Translations under genes and position numbers: made by a program
Shown here: one piece after another, positions 1-8,396 of the stretch
Numbering within the stretch: position 1 is the stretch's first letter
How the letters are laid out: each line of letters opens with the position of its first letter
Source: JABDIY01 sp963803845
Lineage (GTDB): Bacteria; Actinomycetota; Acidimicrobiia; Acidimicrobiales; SZUA-35
Reading direction: 5' to 3'
DNA: 64,000 nucleotides
Assembly: GCA_963803845.1 (NCBI GenBank)
Contig: CAWDNZ010000004.1
Span: 558,001-622,000, forward strand
The notes under the pieces: generated by a model
Told to the model about the DNA's origin: nothing
Seen by the model: the letters and a program-made list of their open reading frames with translations, nothing else
Databases searched by the model: none

Positions 1-246
1 GACGGTGATCGAGTCAACGGTTGTCTCCTCAACGCCGACCATGGCCCGACGGCGACGATATTTCCGAAGGGCCCACGTGCTTCCCACCGCTGCGGTAATC
101 GCCACGTCCACCGGCAAGAGGGCCGTCCACGTTTGGTGGAGGGCGTTGGGCGCAGAGCGCACGGGAATGGCCGGAAAGGCCAGCTCTACGGTCTCGCCCG
201 GTAGCTTGCGTGATGCCCGCTGCATCACATGTCGCAACTCGGGCAT
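1..246 (-). CDS. Hypothetical protein, N-terminal part (runs off left edge)
   Basis: An open frame of 82 codons without a stop enters from the left edge and starts at an ATG at 246-244. The product begins MPELRHVMQRASRKLPG. A moderately hydrophobic stretch at about residues 43-63 is followed by an Arg/Lys-rich patch (KYRRRR), which could be one membrane segment with a cytoplasmic basic flank. It is divergent from the crotonase gene that starts 37 bp away, so the two may share a promoter region. I do not recognise the family. The overlapping plus-strand frame here is only an upstream extension of the crotonase gene. Confidence 0.6.
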   Translation of the reverse strand, partial: MPELRHVMQRASRKLPGETVELAFPAIPVRSAPNALHQTWTALLPVDVAITAAVGSTWALRKYRRRRAMVGVEETTVDSITV

Positions 247-283
247 GAGGCGGAGCGTAGCGAGGCGTCTACCCTCTCCCGCT

Positions 284-976
284 ATGGTAGCTACCGATAC
301 CTCATTGGGCGATGCCCTAACGCTTGAACGGGTAGAGGGCGGTGTCGCCGTACTCCAGATGAACAACGGAGAAAACCGCTTCACCCCAGCGGTTGTCAAA
401 CACCTGAACGGCCTGATCGATGAGGCCTCAGCCGATGAGTCCATCGGATCGTTGGTCGTCACCGGCTCCGACAAGTTCTTCAGCAACGGCTTCGACATCA
501 CCGCGCTCAGCGAAGCTGGAGATAAGGCGCTGGCGTTCGTGGGAAGCACCGAAAAGTTGTGGGCCCGCCTGTTGTCCGCTCCGTTCACGGTCGTGACTGC
601 CCTCAACGGCCATGCGTTCGGCGCCGGAGCCATGTTGGCGTTGGCCGGTGACCTGCGCATCGGGCGAACAGAACGGGGATTCTGGTGTCTTCCAGAAGCG
701 GATCTGGGGATGCCATTCTCGCCGGGGATGATGGCGCTGTTCGCCGACGTTCTTGGTCGGCCGGCCGCCAGCAGACTGATGGTGACCGCCGAGCGGCTTG
801 CGCCCGAGCAACAACTAGCGGCGGGAGTTGTTCACCAGATCGTGCCCGAAGACGACCTCCTCGCCACCGCAGTGGGTGTGGCCGAGGCTGCCGCCGGGCG
901 TCGAGGGAACAATCTCGGTCGGATCAAAGCGCTCCTTCACGCCGATGCGATCGCACTGGCAGGGAAGAGCGTCTGA
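284..976 (+). CDS. Enoyl-CoA hydratase/isomerase (crotonase) family protein
   Basis: The 230-residue product has the crotonase fold. It shows an FFSNGFD segment (oxyanion-hole and CoA-binding region) near residue 66 and ALNGHAFGAGAMLALAGD near residue 107, followed by PEADLGMPF. The short length and the FFSNGFD plus GHAFGAG pattern recall delta3,delta2-enoyl-CoA isomerases as much as hydratases, so the reaction is probably isomerisation or hydration of an unsaturated fatty acyl-CoA in the cytoplasm. The frame is open further upstream, but homology begins just after the ATG at 284, and the upstream extension overlaps a divergent gene. It converges with the acetyltransferase gene, with 1 bp between stops. 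Confidence 0.85.
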   Translation: MVATDTSLGDALTLERVEGGVAVLQMNNGENRFTPAVVKHLNGLIDEASADESIGSLVVTGSDKFFSNGFDITALSEAGDKALAFVGSTEKLWARLLSAPFTVVTALNGHAFGAGAMLALAGDLRIGRTERGFWCLPEADLGMPFSPGMMALFADVLGRPAASRLMVTAERLAPEQQLAAGVVHQIVPEDDLLATAVGVAEAAAGRRGNNLGRIKALLHADAIALAGKSV

Positions 977-977
977 C

Positions 978-1436
978 CTAGTCCGAATCTGGAGCTGAGC
1001 CCGGCTTAGTGAGGTCATAGCGGTACACGTTGGTGCTGCGCTCTTCGAATCCCATTCGTTTGTAGAGGCGATTGGCTGCCTCCCGGGACGGGCGGCTGGT
1101 GAGATCCACCGACACCGCACCGTGAGCGGCCGCCAACCGAAGCGCATGTTGGTTCAACTTCTCGCCAACTCCCAGACCACGGGCCTTGGCGTCTACTACA
1201 ACGTCCTCTATCCAGGCCCGCACACCGGTGGGGATACGGAACAGCACCAGCGTCAACGAACCCACGATGTGCCCATCGCCGTTGACCGCCAGCAACAGAC
1301 GGGAAGCATCGGAGGCCACCAATTCAGCCAGTTGTTCCGCCGATGGCGGAGGATTGGAGCGGGAGAGCTGGGGAATCAGGCGGTTCATCGCCGCCACCAG
1401 TTCAGTTGTGACCTCGGTGGCCTCTTCAATCTGCAC
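978..1436 (-). CDS. GNAT family N-acetyltransferase
   Basis: The product of about 152 residues has the GNAT fold. The acetyl-CoA pyrophosphate-binding segment is visible as ARGLGVGEKL (the R/Q-x-x-G-x-G/A loop), followed by the C-terminal LYKRMGFEER segment typical of the family. Its substrate cannot be told. The GTG at 1436 is chosen because the first beta strand (VQIEEATEV) begins there. A longer frame from 1499 would run into the divergent PAC2 gene that starts at 1460. A GGAGG directly abuts this GTG, an awkward spacing, so the exact start is uncertain. Confidence 0.8.
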   Translation of the reverse strand: MQIEEATEVTTELVAAMNRLIPQLSRSNPPPSAEQLAELVASDASRLLLAVNGDGHIVGSLTLVLFRIPTGVRAWIEDVVVDAKARGLGVGEKLNQHALRLAAAHGAVSVDLTSRPSREAANRLYKRMGFEERSTNVYRYDLTKPGSAPDSD

Positions 1437-1459
1437 CCTCCAAGTATGGGCCCGGTACC

Positions 1460-2302
1460 GTGAGTCGCGTGGCATTAGTCGACTACCTCCACACCCCATC
1501 GTTCAACTCGCCGATCATGATCATGGCGTTCGAAGGCTGGAATGATGCTGGCGATGCCGCCTCGTCGGCCGCAGAATACATCGCTGGACAGTCCGAGGCC
1601 ACGGTGTTTGCCCGACTGGATCCCGAGCCGTTCTACGACTTCCAGCAGAGCCGACCCATGGTGCGGTTTACCGACACCCAGCGGGTAATCGACTGGCCCG
1701 AGAACACCTTCAGCCACGGGTCGCTGAACGGACAGGAGCTCATCATCCTCCGAGGAATCGAGCCGCAGTTGCGCTGGCGAACCTACTCCGAGACCATTCG
1801 CGACCTCGCTACAGCTGCCGGTGTAGAGATGGTGGTCAGCCTGGGGGCCCTGATCGCCGACGTCGCCCACACCCGGCCCGCAACGATCTACGGGTCGGCC
1901 ATGAACCCCGAGCTTCGCGGCCGACTAGAGCTCGAGCCCTCAACTTATGAGGGACCCACGGGGATCGTGGGCGTGGTCCACACCACCACCCACGACGCCA
2001 ACCTGGACTCGGTCTCGCTCTGGGGGGCCGTGCCGAGTTACGTCCCTCACGCCCAGTCGCCCAAGGTGGCCAAGGCGCTGGTAGAACGGGTTTCAAAGCT
2101 GTTGGAGCTCCCGATCCCGATACACGATCTCGGCCAAGCGGCCGACGAGTACGTCCGCCAAATCGACATGATGATCGCGGACGACGACGACATGGCCGAA
2201 TATGTCAGCAACCTCGAAACTGAGTACGACGCTGCCATGAGTTCAGGTTCTGGCAACGAGCTGATCGCCAAGATCGAAGAGTTTTTGAAAGACCAGAAGT
2301 AG
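1460..2302 (+). CDS. PAC2 family protein
   Basis: The 280-residue product starts with GTG. The N-terminal pattern (PIMIMAFEGWNDAGDAA near residue 14) and the later GALIADVAHTRP and GVVHTTTHDA segments are those of the actinobacterial PAC2 family, related to proteasome assembly chaperone 2. Mycobacterial members have been linked to the bacterial proteasome environment, but no catalytic role is established, and no proteasome genes lie in this window. Its stop TAG (2300-2302) directly abuts the stop of the convergent NUDIX gene. Confidence 0.85.
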   Translation: MSRVALVDYLHTPSFNSPIMIMAFEGWNDAGDAASSAAEYIAGQSEATVFARLDPEPFYDFQQSRPMVRFTDTQRVIDWPENTFSHGSLNGQELIILRGIEPQLRWRTYSETIRDLATAAGVEMVVSLGALIADVAHTRPATIYGSAMNPELRGRLELEPSTYEGPTGIVGVVHTTTHDANLDSVSLWGAVPSYVPHAQSPKVAKALVERVSKLLELPIPIHDLGQAADEYVRQIDMMIADDDDMAEYVSNLETEYDAAMSSGSGNELIAKIEEFLKDQK

Positions 2303-2980
2303 CTACCGGAGCCATACGTCGGGCCGAGGGCGGTCGTAGTACACCTCGATCGGCTCGCCTCGGATCGCAGAAAACGCTAGATCCAGCCAACGTTCCTGGC
2401 TGGCGATGGGGTCCGGCAGCCGATCGGGCGTAAACCAGCCGAGGTCGATGACCTCCTCGGGGTGGGGTTTCAACTCGCCGGCAACCGCCCGGCAATGAAA
2501 CACGATCGAATAGAGCGGAACGGCGGAAAAGCCGAGACGGAGGCCATCGAAGACCCCCAGCGGACGGACCGCCTCACAGACGATGCCAGTCTCCTCCCGA
2601 ACCTCTTTCTCCGCCACCTCCGCCGGCGAATAGCCGATGTCGGCCCACCCGGTCGGATACAGCCAGATCCCACTGTCGGCCCGCTGAATCATGAGGAGCT
2701 CGCCGTCGTCGTTTCCTACAACCGCACCCACGGCTACCTTCGGTGTGGCGTACCCGGCCAAGCCATCAGCGATCTGGCGCAGCCACTCCCCCGAGAACTC
2801 CAGCGGTTCGCCAGCGGTGGCTCTGGCCTTGATTTCACCCGCAACATGAATGATCTCTTCGTAGCGTTCCCGTTCAAATGCCGCCGTGGAGAACGCCAGT
2901 CCCGTCTGAGCGATCCCCGCCAACGACTCGGACCAGCGCAAGAGATCCTGGGCGCTGATATTCGGCTCCCGCGCGCTCAT
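2303..2980 (-). CDS. NUDIX hydrolase with N-terminal helical domain
   Basis: The 225-residue product has an N-terminal helical region (about residues 10-60, LLRWSESLAGIAQTGLAF) like the Nudix_N_2 domain seen before YjhB-type hydrolases. The NUDIX domain follows. Its box reads GWADIGYSPAEVAEKEVREE, with the E-E pair for metal binding present. The glutamate normally following the second glycine is Tyr, a variant I recall from this subfamily. The likely reaction is hydrolysis of a nucleoside diphosphate linked to another group, such as ADP-ribose or NADH; the substrate is not determined. The start ATG overlaps the glnD stop by ATGA, so the gene is translationally coupled to glnD. Confidence 0.85.
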   Translation of the reverse strand: MSAREPNISAQDLLRWSESLAGIAQTGLAFSTAAFERERYEEIIHVAGEIKARATAGEPLEFSGEWLRQIADGLAGYATPKVAVGAVVGNDDGELLMIQRADSGIWLYPTGWADIGYSPAEVAEKEVREETGIVCEAVRPLGVFDGLRLGFSAVPLYSIVFHCRAVAGELKPHPEEVIDLGWFTPDRLPDPIASQERWLDLAFSAIRGEPIEVYYDRPRPDVWLR

Positions 2981-5271
2981 CGTGCCGAACTCACCGCATG
3001 CAGGACGGCGATCTTCAGCTCGGCCACCAACTCGGCGTCCAACTTACTGCCGGCGGCATCGGTGACGTAGAAGCTGTCAACAGCCTGGGGGCCCAACGTC
3101 TGCACGGTCGCCTTGCCAATGTCGAGGCGAAGGTCGGCCATCGCCCTGGTGATGCGGTAGAGCACTCCCACGGCGTCCGGAGCGTGCACGTCGACCACCG
3201 TGGCCACCGAGGAAATCCGATTATCCACGGTGACCGAGGTGACGGGCGGTGTAGCCGAGAGCCGGCGACGATACCGCTGCAACTTCTCGGCTCTGTCCGC
3301 GACCCGGGCCGAAACAGCCAAGCGGCGATCCAACGCCCGCTCCAACAGCGCCAGGACCGGCTCCCAATCGATCCGATCATCACCGTCAGAGGAAACGAGG
3401 AACTCGTTGGCCGCCATACCGCCTTCGGCGGTTGCGGCGGCCTGGACCACATCTAGTCCATTCATCATGAGCACCCCGGCTGCAGCGGCGAACGTCCCGG
3501 CCTCGTCGGGGGTGATGACGGTCAGCCGGTTGTGGCTGATCGCAAACTGGCGCTTTCCCTGAGCCATCAGTTCCCGTGTCTCTGAACTCGGGAAGAGAGG
3601 GGCTGGCCCGGTGAATGGCTCGCCGTTGAGGAGCGCTTCGGTCCGAAACACCAGCTCGCCCATCAACGACTTCTTCCATGACCCCCACACCGCCGGTCCA
3701 GTTGCGATGGAATCCGCCTCGCTGAGAGCGGCCAATAAATAGAGAAAGTCCTTGGAGTAGACCGCGGCCGCCGTCATCTGGATCGTTCCATCGTCGGCCA
3801 GGTCTCGGCGGACCGCTACATCAGACAGCAGCAGATGATGGCGGCAGAGGTCCACGAGAACGGCGATGTCGTTGTCGGGATACCCCATTCTGGTTCCGAT
3901 CGTATTGATGATGTCCATGCCTACTTCGGTGTGGTCACCTGGGAACCCCTTGCCGATGTCGTGGAGTAGTGCGCCAATGACCAGCAAGTCCGGGCGACCC
4001 ACCCGACTGGCGAGAGCTGCAGCGTTGACAGCAGTCTCACATAGATGACGATCCACCGTAAAGGTGTGCAGCACATTCCGCTGCGGCAGGCTTCGAACCG
4101 CATCCCATTCGGGCAGAATCCGAGCCATCAGATTGAAATTGTCGAGGTCCTCCACAACGGCCAGGGCCACAGGGCCAGCGAGGAACAGCTCGGCGAAGAG
4201 GCGGCGAGTTCGCTCGTCCCACACGTTGCGATCGAAAAACGGGCATTCGTCCTGTAGCCGAGCCAAGGCGGTTCGGTCGATCCGGAGCGAGCGTTGGGCG
4301 GCGAGAACGGCCAACTCGAGGAGCACCGCTGGTCGTTGCACGGGATTGGCGGTCCCGGTGAAGGTGAGAGCTCCGTTGCGAATCTGGATGTCATCGCTCA
4401 GCAGTTCGCTCCGATCGCGCGCCGGTGCCGCCGACTCTCGCTCGGTTCGTCGCCACCGTCGCCATGCCTCATCGGAGTTCCAGGCGATACGGCGGGCCGC
4501 CAGCGACACTTCTTTCATCAACTTCTGGCCAGAGCCCACACCAACAGCGGCGGCTACTACATCTTGATCGTCCAGGCTGAGCCGGTTTCCGCCACGGCCG
4601 CTGATGCGGTGTAACTCCACCCGGGCCCGGGTGAGGACTTCCGCGGCATCGTCCAGTCCCACCAGCAGGTCGGCGGCAAATCCGGGCTGCATTGTCTCGG
4701 CCCAGCGCAACGCATCCAAATCTCGTAGGCCACCCCGACCCTCCTTCAGGTCAGGTTCCAATCGGAATGCAACGTCACCGAACTGTGTATGCCGGTCCTC
4801 GATAACGCGGGCCAGTTCTCGTAGCTGTGCCGGCGCCCGCTTTCCACGAGCTCGGGAGATCTGGGCCGCAGCATCAGCCAGTACCTCAGCGCTTCCCGCT
4901 ATCAGACGCATCGCCGAGAACGCGGTTGCCCGCTCCAGTTCTGCACTGGCGAGCTGACCGGCCTCTTTCGGGGTGAGGACTGCGTGACCCAACTTCAGAT
5001 TGCGATCCCAAATCGGATACCAGAGACGTTCGGCGACGGCGGCGATATCCCGACGTTTGCTGTGGAACAGCACGAGATCCAGGTCGCTCTGGGGCCAGAG
5101 CACCCCTCGCCCATACCCACCGACGGCAACCAGCGCCAGCTTTGACGCGTCACCTTGGGCTGCGGTGGCGAACACTTCGGCCAGCCACGAATCCGCTGCC
5201 GCGGAACGGGCCCGGCAGTACTCAGATCCATGAAGTGAGGGAGCGATCAGCAAGTCGGCTTTGGTCTTCAT
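2977..5271 (-). CDS. glnD: [Protein-PII] uridylyltransferase/adenylyltransferase GlnD
   Basis: GlnD modifies and demodifies the PII signal protein in response to glutamine, controlling nitrogen metabolism. The 764-residue product has the nucleotidyltransferase signature GGYGRGVLWPQSDLDL at residues 51-66 (metal-binding Asp63 and Asp65). An HD phosphohydrolase domain with GALLHDIGKGFPGDH lies near residue 430. A C-terminal ACT domain begins at VVDVHAPDAVGVLYRITRA. It is shorter than the Enterobacterial protein, as is common in actinobacteria. It lies in a tight minus-strand operon: upstream overlap ATGA (5268-5271) with the pseudo-receiver gene, downstream ATGA with the NUDIX gene. No glnB or amtB is nearby. 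Confidence 0.95.
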   Translation of the reverse strand: MKTKADLLIAPSLHGSEYCRARSAAADSWLAEVFATAAQGDASKLALVAVGGYGRGVLWPQSDLDLVLFHSKRRDIAAVAERLWYPIWDRNLKLGHAVLTPKEAGQLASAELERATAFSAMRLIAGSAEVLADAAAQISRARGKRAPAQLRELARVIEDRHTQFGDVAFRLEPDLKEGRGGLRDLDALRWAETMQPGFAADLLVGLDDAAEVLTRARVELHRISGRGGNRLSLDDQDVVAAAVGVGSGQKLMKEVSLAARRIAWNSDEAWRRWRRTERESAAPARDRSELLSDDIQIRNGALTFTGTANPVQRPAVLLELAVLAAQRSLRIDRTALARLQDECPFFDRNVWDERTRRLFAELFLAGPVALAVVEDLDNFNLMARILPEWDAVRSLPQRNVLHTFTVDRHLCETAVNAAALASRVGRPDLLVIGALLHDIGKGFPGDHTEVGMDIINTIGTRMGYPDNDIAVLVDLCRHHLLLSDVAVRRDLADDGTIQMTAAAVYSKDFLYLLAALSEADSIATGPAVWGSWKKSLMGELVFRTEALLNGEPFTGPAPLFPSSETRELMAQGKRQFAISHNRLTVITPDEAGTFAAAAGVLMMNGLDVVQAAATAEGGMAANEFLVSSDGDDRIDWEPVLALLERALDRRLAVSARVADRAEKLQRYRRRLSATPPVTSVTVDNRISSVATVVDVHAPDAVGVLYRITRAMADLRLDIGKATVQTLGPQAVDSFYVTDAAGSKLDAELVAELKIAVLHAVSSAR

Positions 5272-6107
5272 GAGGCGGTCGACTTCCGGACGGGAGCGAG
5301 CAGCTCGGGAAGGCGGCGAAAGAAAACCGAACGCGCCAACACGGCGTCGTAGCCGGCATCGAGGGCGGCGTCGTGGCGCGGGGTGTCAACGTGGGACCCA
5401 AAACCAACAACATGGGCATTGTCGATTCGAAACGGAACCGGGTCGGCCGTACGGTCCAAATCAACGATCACAAGGTCCGGTTCGGTATGGGAGCTGAACT
5501 CAGCCAGCTTCTGGGCGTTCCTGATGTGGTGTACTTCGAAGGCATCGAAGCGCGAGCGGTCTCCAAGTTCAGGTGCGCACACCACCACTACCGGTCGACG
5601 ATCCGGCACTCGTATATGGTGCCGTCGAAGATGGACGTGGGCTTTGGCCGCTCCCCATGCCAGACCCAGGTCGTGAAGCGAGGGATGCACGTCGGCGAAA
5701 GTTGCCGGTGCGATGTTGTAGAGATCATCGGGATGAAGCGCAACGCTGCTGGCATCGCGTTTGGGTGCCGGAACATTCAAAGATTGGAGCTCAGAAGTGA
5801 TCGGCCCGACGAGAGTCCTTACGATCTCCAATGGACTCGTCCATTGATGATCGATGTCAGCACCAAGAAGTGATGCGAGGTCGGGCAGGACAGAGTTTCG
5901 CACCTGTTCACTGATGCGGTCTGCGCACTCTTGGACCCGTTTATGGGCATCCGCGGGCGACCGCGAAACCAGACTGTTCACCGCCCACCGCTCCACGTTG
6001 ATCCGGAGCGCATCGAGCAGCGCTCTGGCATGGGATGCAAGGAGTTCGGCTTCGGGAAGGCTCTCACCACTGTCCGGGTCCATGGCGCTGGGTTGCGGGT
6101 CGGTCAC
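5268..6107 (-). CDS. Unrecognised protein with a degenerate receiver-like C-terminal domain
   Basis: The 279-residue product starts with GTG, which overlaps the stop of the S1-repeat gene (GTGA). Residues 20-110 are predicted helical with no known motif. Residues 172-272 read like a response-regulator receiver: PVVVVCAPE (strand 1), DLVIVDLD (strand 3, Asp216 at the phosphoacceptor place), HVVGFGSH (strand 4) and AGYDAVLARSVFFRRL (last strand and helix). The usual acidic pair after strand 1 and the Lys before the last helix are missing, so I infer a pseudo-receiver that is probably not phosphorylated conventionally. Its position between an S1 protein and glnD suggests a nitrogen or translation-linked role, which is speculative. 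Confidence 0.75.
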   Translation of the reverse strand: MTDPQPSAMDPDSGESLPEAELLASHARALLDALRINVERWAVNSLVSRSPADAHKRVQECADRISEQVRNSVLPDLASLLGADIDHQWTSPLEIVRTLVGPITSELQSLNVPAPKRDASSVALHPDDLYNIAPATFADVHPSLHDLGLAWGAAKAHVHLRRHHIRVPDRRPVVVVCAPELGDRSRFDAFEVHHIRNAQKLAEFSSHTEPDLVIVDLDRTADPVPFRIDNAHVVGFGSHVDTPRHDAALDAGYDAVLARSVFFRRLPELLAPVRKSTAS

Positions 6108-7604
6108 GCTGGGAAGTACAGCGCTTGACGCACGGAGAGCTCCAAGCGCCGCTTTTCCCGGTTGACTTTCAACACCTTCACCTGGACTTCATCGCCTCGC
6201 AACACGACCTCGGAGGGATGGTGGGGTCGGTACTCGGCGAGTTCGCTGAGATGCACCATTCCCTCGGCCGGACCGATGTCTACGAAGACCCCATAATCGA
6301 CGAGGCGTTTCACCGTGCCGGTATGAACCGAGCCCACCTCGATTCCCGCCATCGGATCGTCCAACAAGGCTTTTCGAGAGAACGAGACTCGCCGCTTCTT
6401 GGGCTTCACCTCGATCACCTGCACGTCGATTTCTTGACCAACTTCCACAAGGCCTTTCGGCGATGTCACCCGATCCCATGACATTTCGCTGACATGAAGA
6501 AGACCCCGAACGCCGTTGACCGTAACGAAAGCGCCGAACGCTGTGAGCTCGTTGACCGTCCCCTTGTAGGTGCCACCCACCTTGAGCGATTGCAGCGCCT
6601 CGGCATCGGCTCTGCGCTGCTCCTTCATGAGCGCCGACCGGCGAGAAAGCAGGAGCCGATCCTTCTGGCGATCCGCCGCCAGAACCCGCAATTCGACCAT
6701 TTGGCCCACCGTCTCGGGCGGCGGCGGCTGGGAGCTGAGCTGGAAGTGGTTCAAGGGTACGAAACCGCGCAGTCCCATCACGTCGACAACCACACCTTTC
6801 TTGGATGCGGCGGTCACGCGACAGTTGATGGTGGAATGGTCCTCGATGCTATCGGTGGCCTTTTTCCAGGCCCGATCCCGAAGGACCCATTTGCGGGACA
6901 GCACCACGCGATTTCGCGGGTCCTCGCGCGACAACACCGCTCCTTCAGCACCGTCGCCAACTTGAAGAACGGTGGTGGGATCGGTGCCTGCCAAATCAAA
7001 GTTCTCCCGGTGGATGACCGCCGCTCGACCGTCGTCGAGCGTGAGGTCAACCTCTTTGTTTGTGACGCCGGTGACGATCCCGCCCAGAATCTGCATCACG
7101 AGGGGAGCATGCTCCTCGATAGGCGGCAAGGTGCCACCGGGAACCTCGATCAGGGGCGCAGCGAGTGCTGGCGCAGGAGTGGGAGTGGGAGTGGGAGCAG
7201 CCTCTGCGTGCACTGGGGCGGCCGGTTGCTCTGCTTGTGAGGGTTCGGGTTCCGGTAGCGCTCCCTCTGACTGCTCGTGCGGAATCTCAGCCACAACCGG
7301 CTCCTCAGCCACAACCGACTCATCAGGCTGCACTGCTTCTTCTGCCGGGGCTACTTCCTCAGCCACAACCGGCTCATCGGACAGCACTGCTTCTTCTGCC
7401 GGGCGCTCCAGCCACAACCGACTCAACAGGCTGAACTGCTTCTTCTGCCGGAGCTACTTCTTCAGCCACAACCGGCTCATCAGGCAGCACTGCTTCTTCA
7501 GCCGGGTCGGGGTCGGCCGTGAAGCTGATTGGCGGTGTGTCGCCGAGGGACGGAGCTCGGACGACGTCGGCGGGTTCTTCCGTTACGTCTGCTGGATCCG
7601 ACAT
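6104..7604 (-). CDS. S1 RNA-binding repeat protein (ribosomal S1-like), frameshifted in N-terminal repeat
   Basis: The C-terminal ~320 residues hold four S1-type OB-fold domains, such as GLRGFVPLNHFQL in the second, AFGAFVTVNGVRGLLHVSEM in the third and YGVFVDIGPAEGMVHLSEL in the fourth. It resembles ribosomal protein S1 but is divergent in its first domain and may be a paralogue that binds mRNA. The N-terminus is an acidic repeat region. The natural start is the ATG at 7604 (MSDPADV) after a GGGGG tract, but the frame breaks between 7396 and 7409, inside repeat unit 2, where 5 bp are missing. A 440-codon frame after the break starts only with TTG inside the repeat. The gene heads the operon with the pseudo-receiver protein and glnD. 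Confidence 0.8.
7306..7506 (-). repeat. 54-bp tandem repeat (4 units) coding an 18-residue acidic repeat
   Basis: Copies of CAGCCACAACCG begin at 7306, 7360, 7409 and 7463, giving spacings of 54, 49 and 54 bp. Each full unit codes on the minus strand for about EEAVLPDEPVVAEEVAPA. The 49-bp unit has lost 5 bp and causes the frameshift in the S1-repeat gene. An extra partial copy of the CAGCCACAACCG core begins at 7288. Confidence 0.9.
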
Positions 7605-7642
7605 AACCCCCACCGTACTGGGCGCATTGGCACCGTGGGCTG

Positions 7643-8359
7643 CTAGTCGACGCCGATAGCGGTGAGGACTTCGTTGGCGGGGGCGACCATACCTGTGTAG
7701 AACTGGCCAAAGTCGGCGAATTTTGCCGAGGCCTCATCGAAACGCATCGTGTAGACGACTTCTTTGAGGTCGTCGGGTCGCTGAGCAAAAAGAGTGACGC
7801 CCCATTCGAAGTCGTCGAGCCCGGTGGAGGCAGTGATGAGTTGCACCAGACGGCCAGCAAACTTCCGGCCGCTGGTGCCGTGCTCCATCATCAGATCTTT
7901 ACGCTCGTCGAACCCCAACGCAAACCAGTTACTCACCTCCGCCCGCCGCTTGCTCATCGGGTAGAAACACCACGCCGTTTTTCCCTCCGGTGGGAGGTTC
8001 GGGTACAGGCGGTCTTTCTTCATTTGGTCTGGTACGCCGGCGGCGTATTCGGACACTTCGGTGATGCTGACGTAGCTATCCACGAGTTCGAATCCCGCCT
8101 GCGTGAGCTGGGTCTGAAGCGTCCGCAGCGTCCAGAGATTCGGTCCCAGCGCCATTACCGCCAAGTCCGCTTTGTGGCCAAGCATCGCCACAGAGATCAC
8201 CTGGCTTCCAGCGGTTTCCGCCGTCTTCAATGCCGAGATCGCCGCTTCCCGGTCGGCGAGCACCGTAGTTCGGTAGAAGAGATGCACCACTCCCAGCCCT
8301 TCCTTCGGAACGGCGCCGTCAACTACGTCACTCGCATCTGTTTGGGTGGGAGAAGCCAT
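7643..8359 (-). CDS. chdC: Coproheme decarboxylase (HemQ/chlorite dismutase family)
   Basis: ChdC carries out the last step of the coproporphyrin-dependent heme pathway of Gram-positive bacteria, the two-step oxidative decarboxylation of coproheme to heme b with hydrogen peroxide. The 238-residue product matches the family length. It has the conserved FYPMSKRR segment with the Tyr used as the radical residue, and MMEHGTSGRKFAGR holding the proximal heme His. No other heme genes are adjacent. It lies minus-strand between the S1-repeat gene and fdhD, and its spacing from fdhD (37 bp) would allow co-transcription. Confidence 0.93.
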   Translation of the reverse strand: MASPTQTDASDVVDGAVPKEGLGVVHLFYRTTVLADREAAISALKTAETAGSQVISVAMLGHKADLAVMALGPNLWTLRTLQTQLTQAGFELVDSYVSITEVSEYAAGVPDQMKKDRLYPNLPPEGKTAWCFYPMSKRRAEVSNWFALGFDERKDLMMEHGTSGRKFAGRLVQLITASTGLDDFEWGVTLFAQRPDDLKEVVYTMRFDEASAKFADFGQFYTGMVAPANEVLTAIGVD

Positions 8360-8396
8360 GAGACAAGCCTATCGACACGACCGATTGGCTGATCGG

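Noticed and set aside
245..272. GGCGGAGCGTAGCGAGGCG as another copy of the repeat family
   Set aside because: It shares only a short GC-rich pattern with the 12.6-kb and 48.7-kb repeats and lies at the start of a gene; similarity is too weak.
5..283. Upstream extension of the crotonase frame (from 5)
   Set aside because: The region is coded on the opposite strand by a divergent gene and does not match the family, which starts at about 284.
2303..2980. NUDIX box with Tyr for Glu as a dead enzyme
   Set aside because: The GWADIGYSP pattern is, to my recollection, a common variant of this subfamily and the metal-binding E-E pair is intact.
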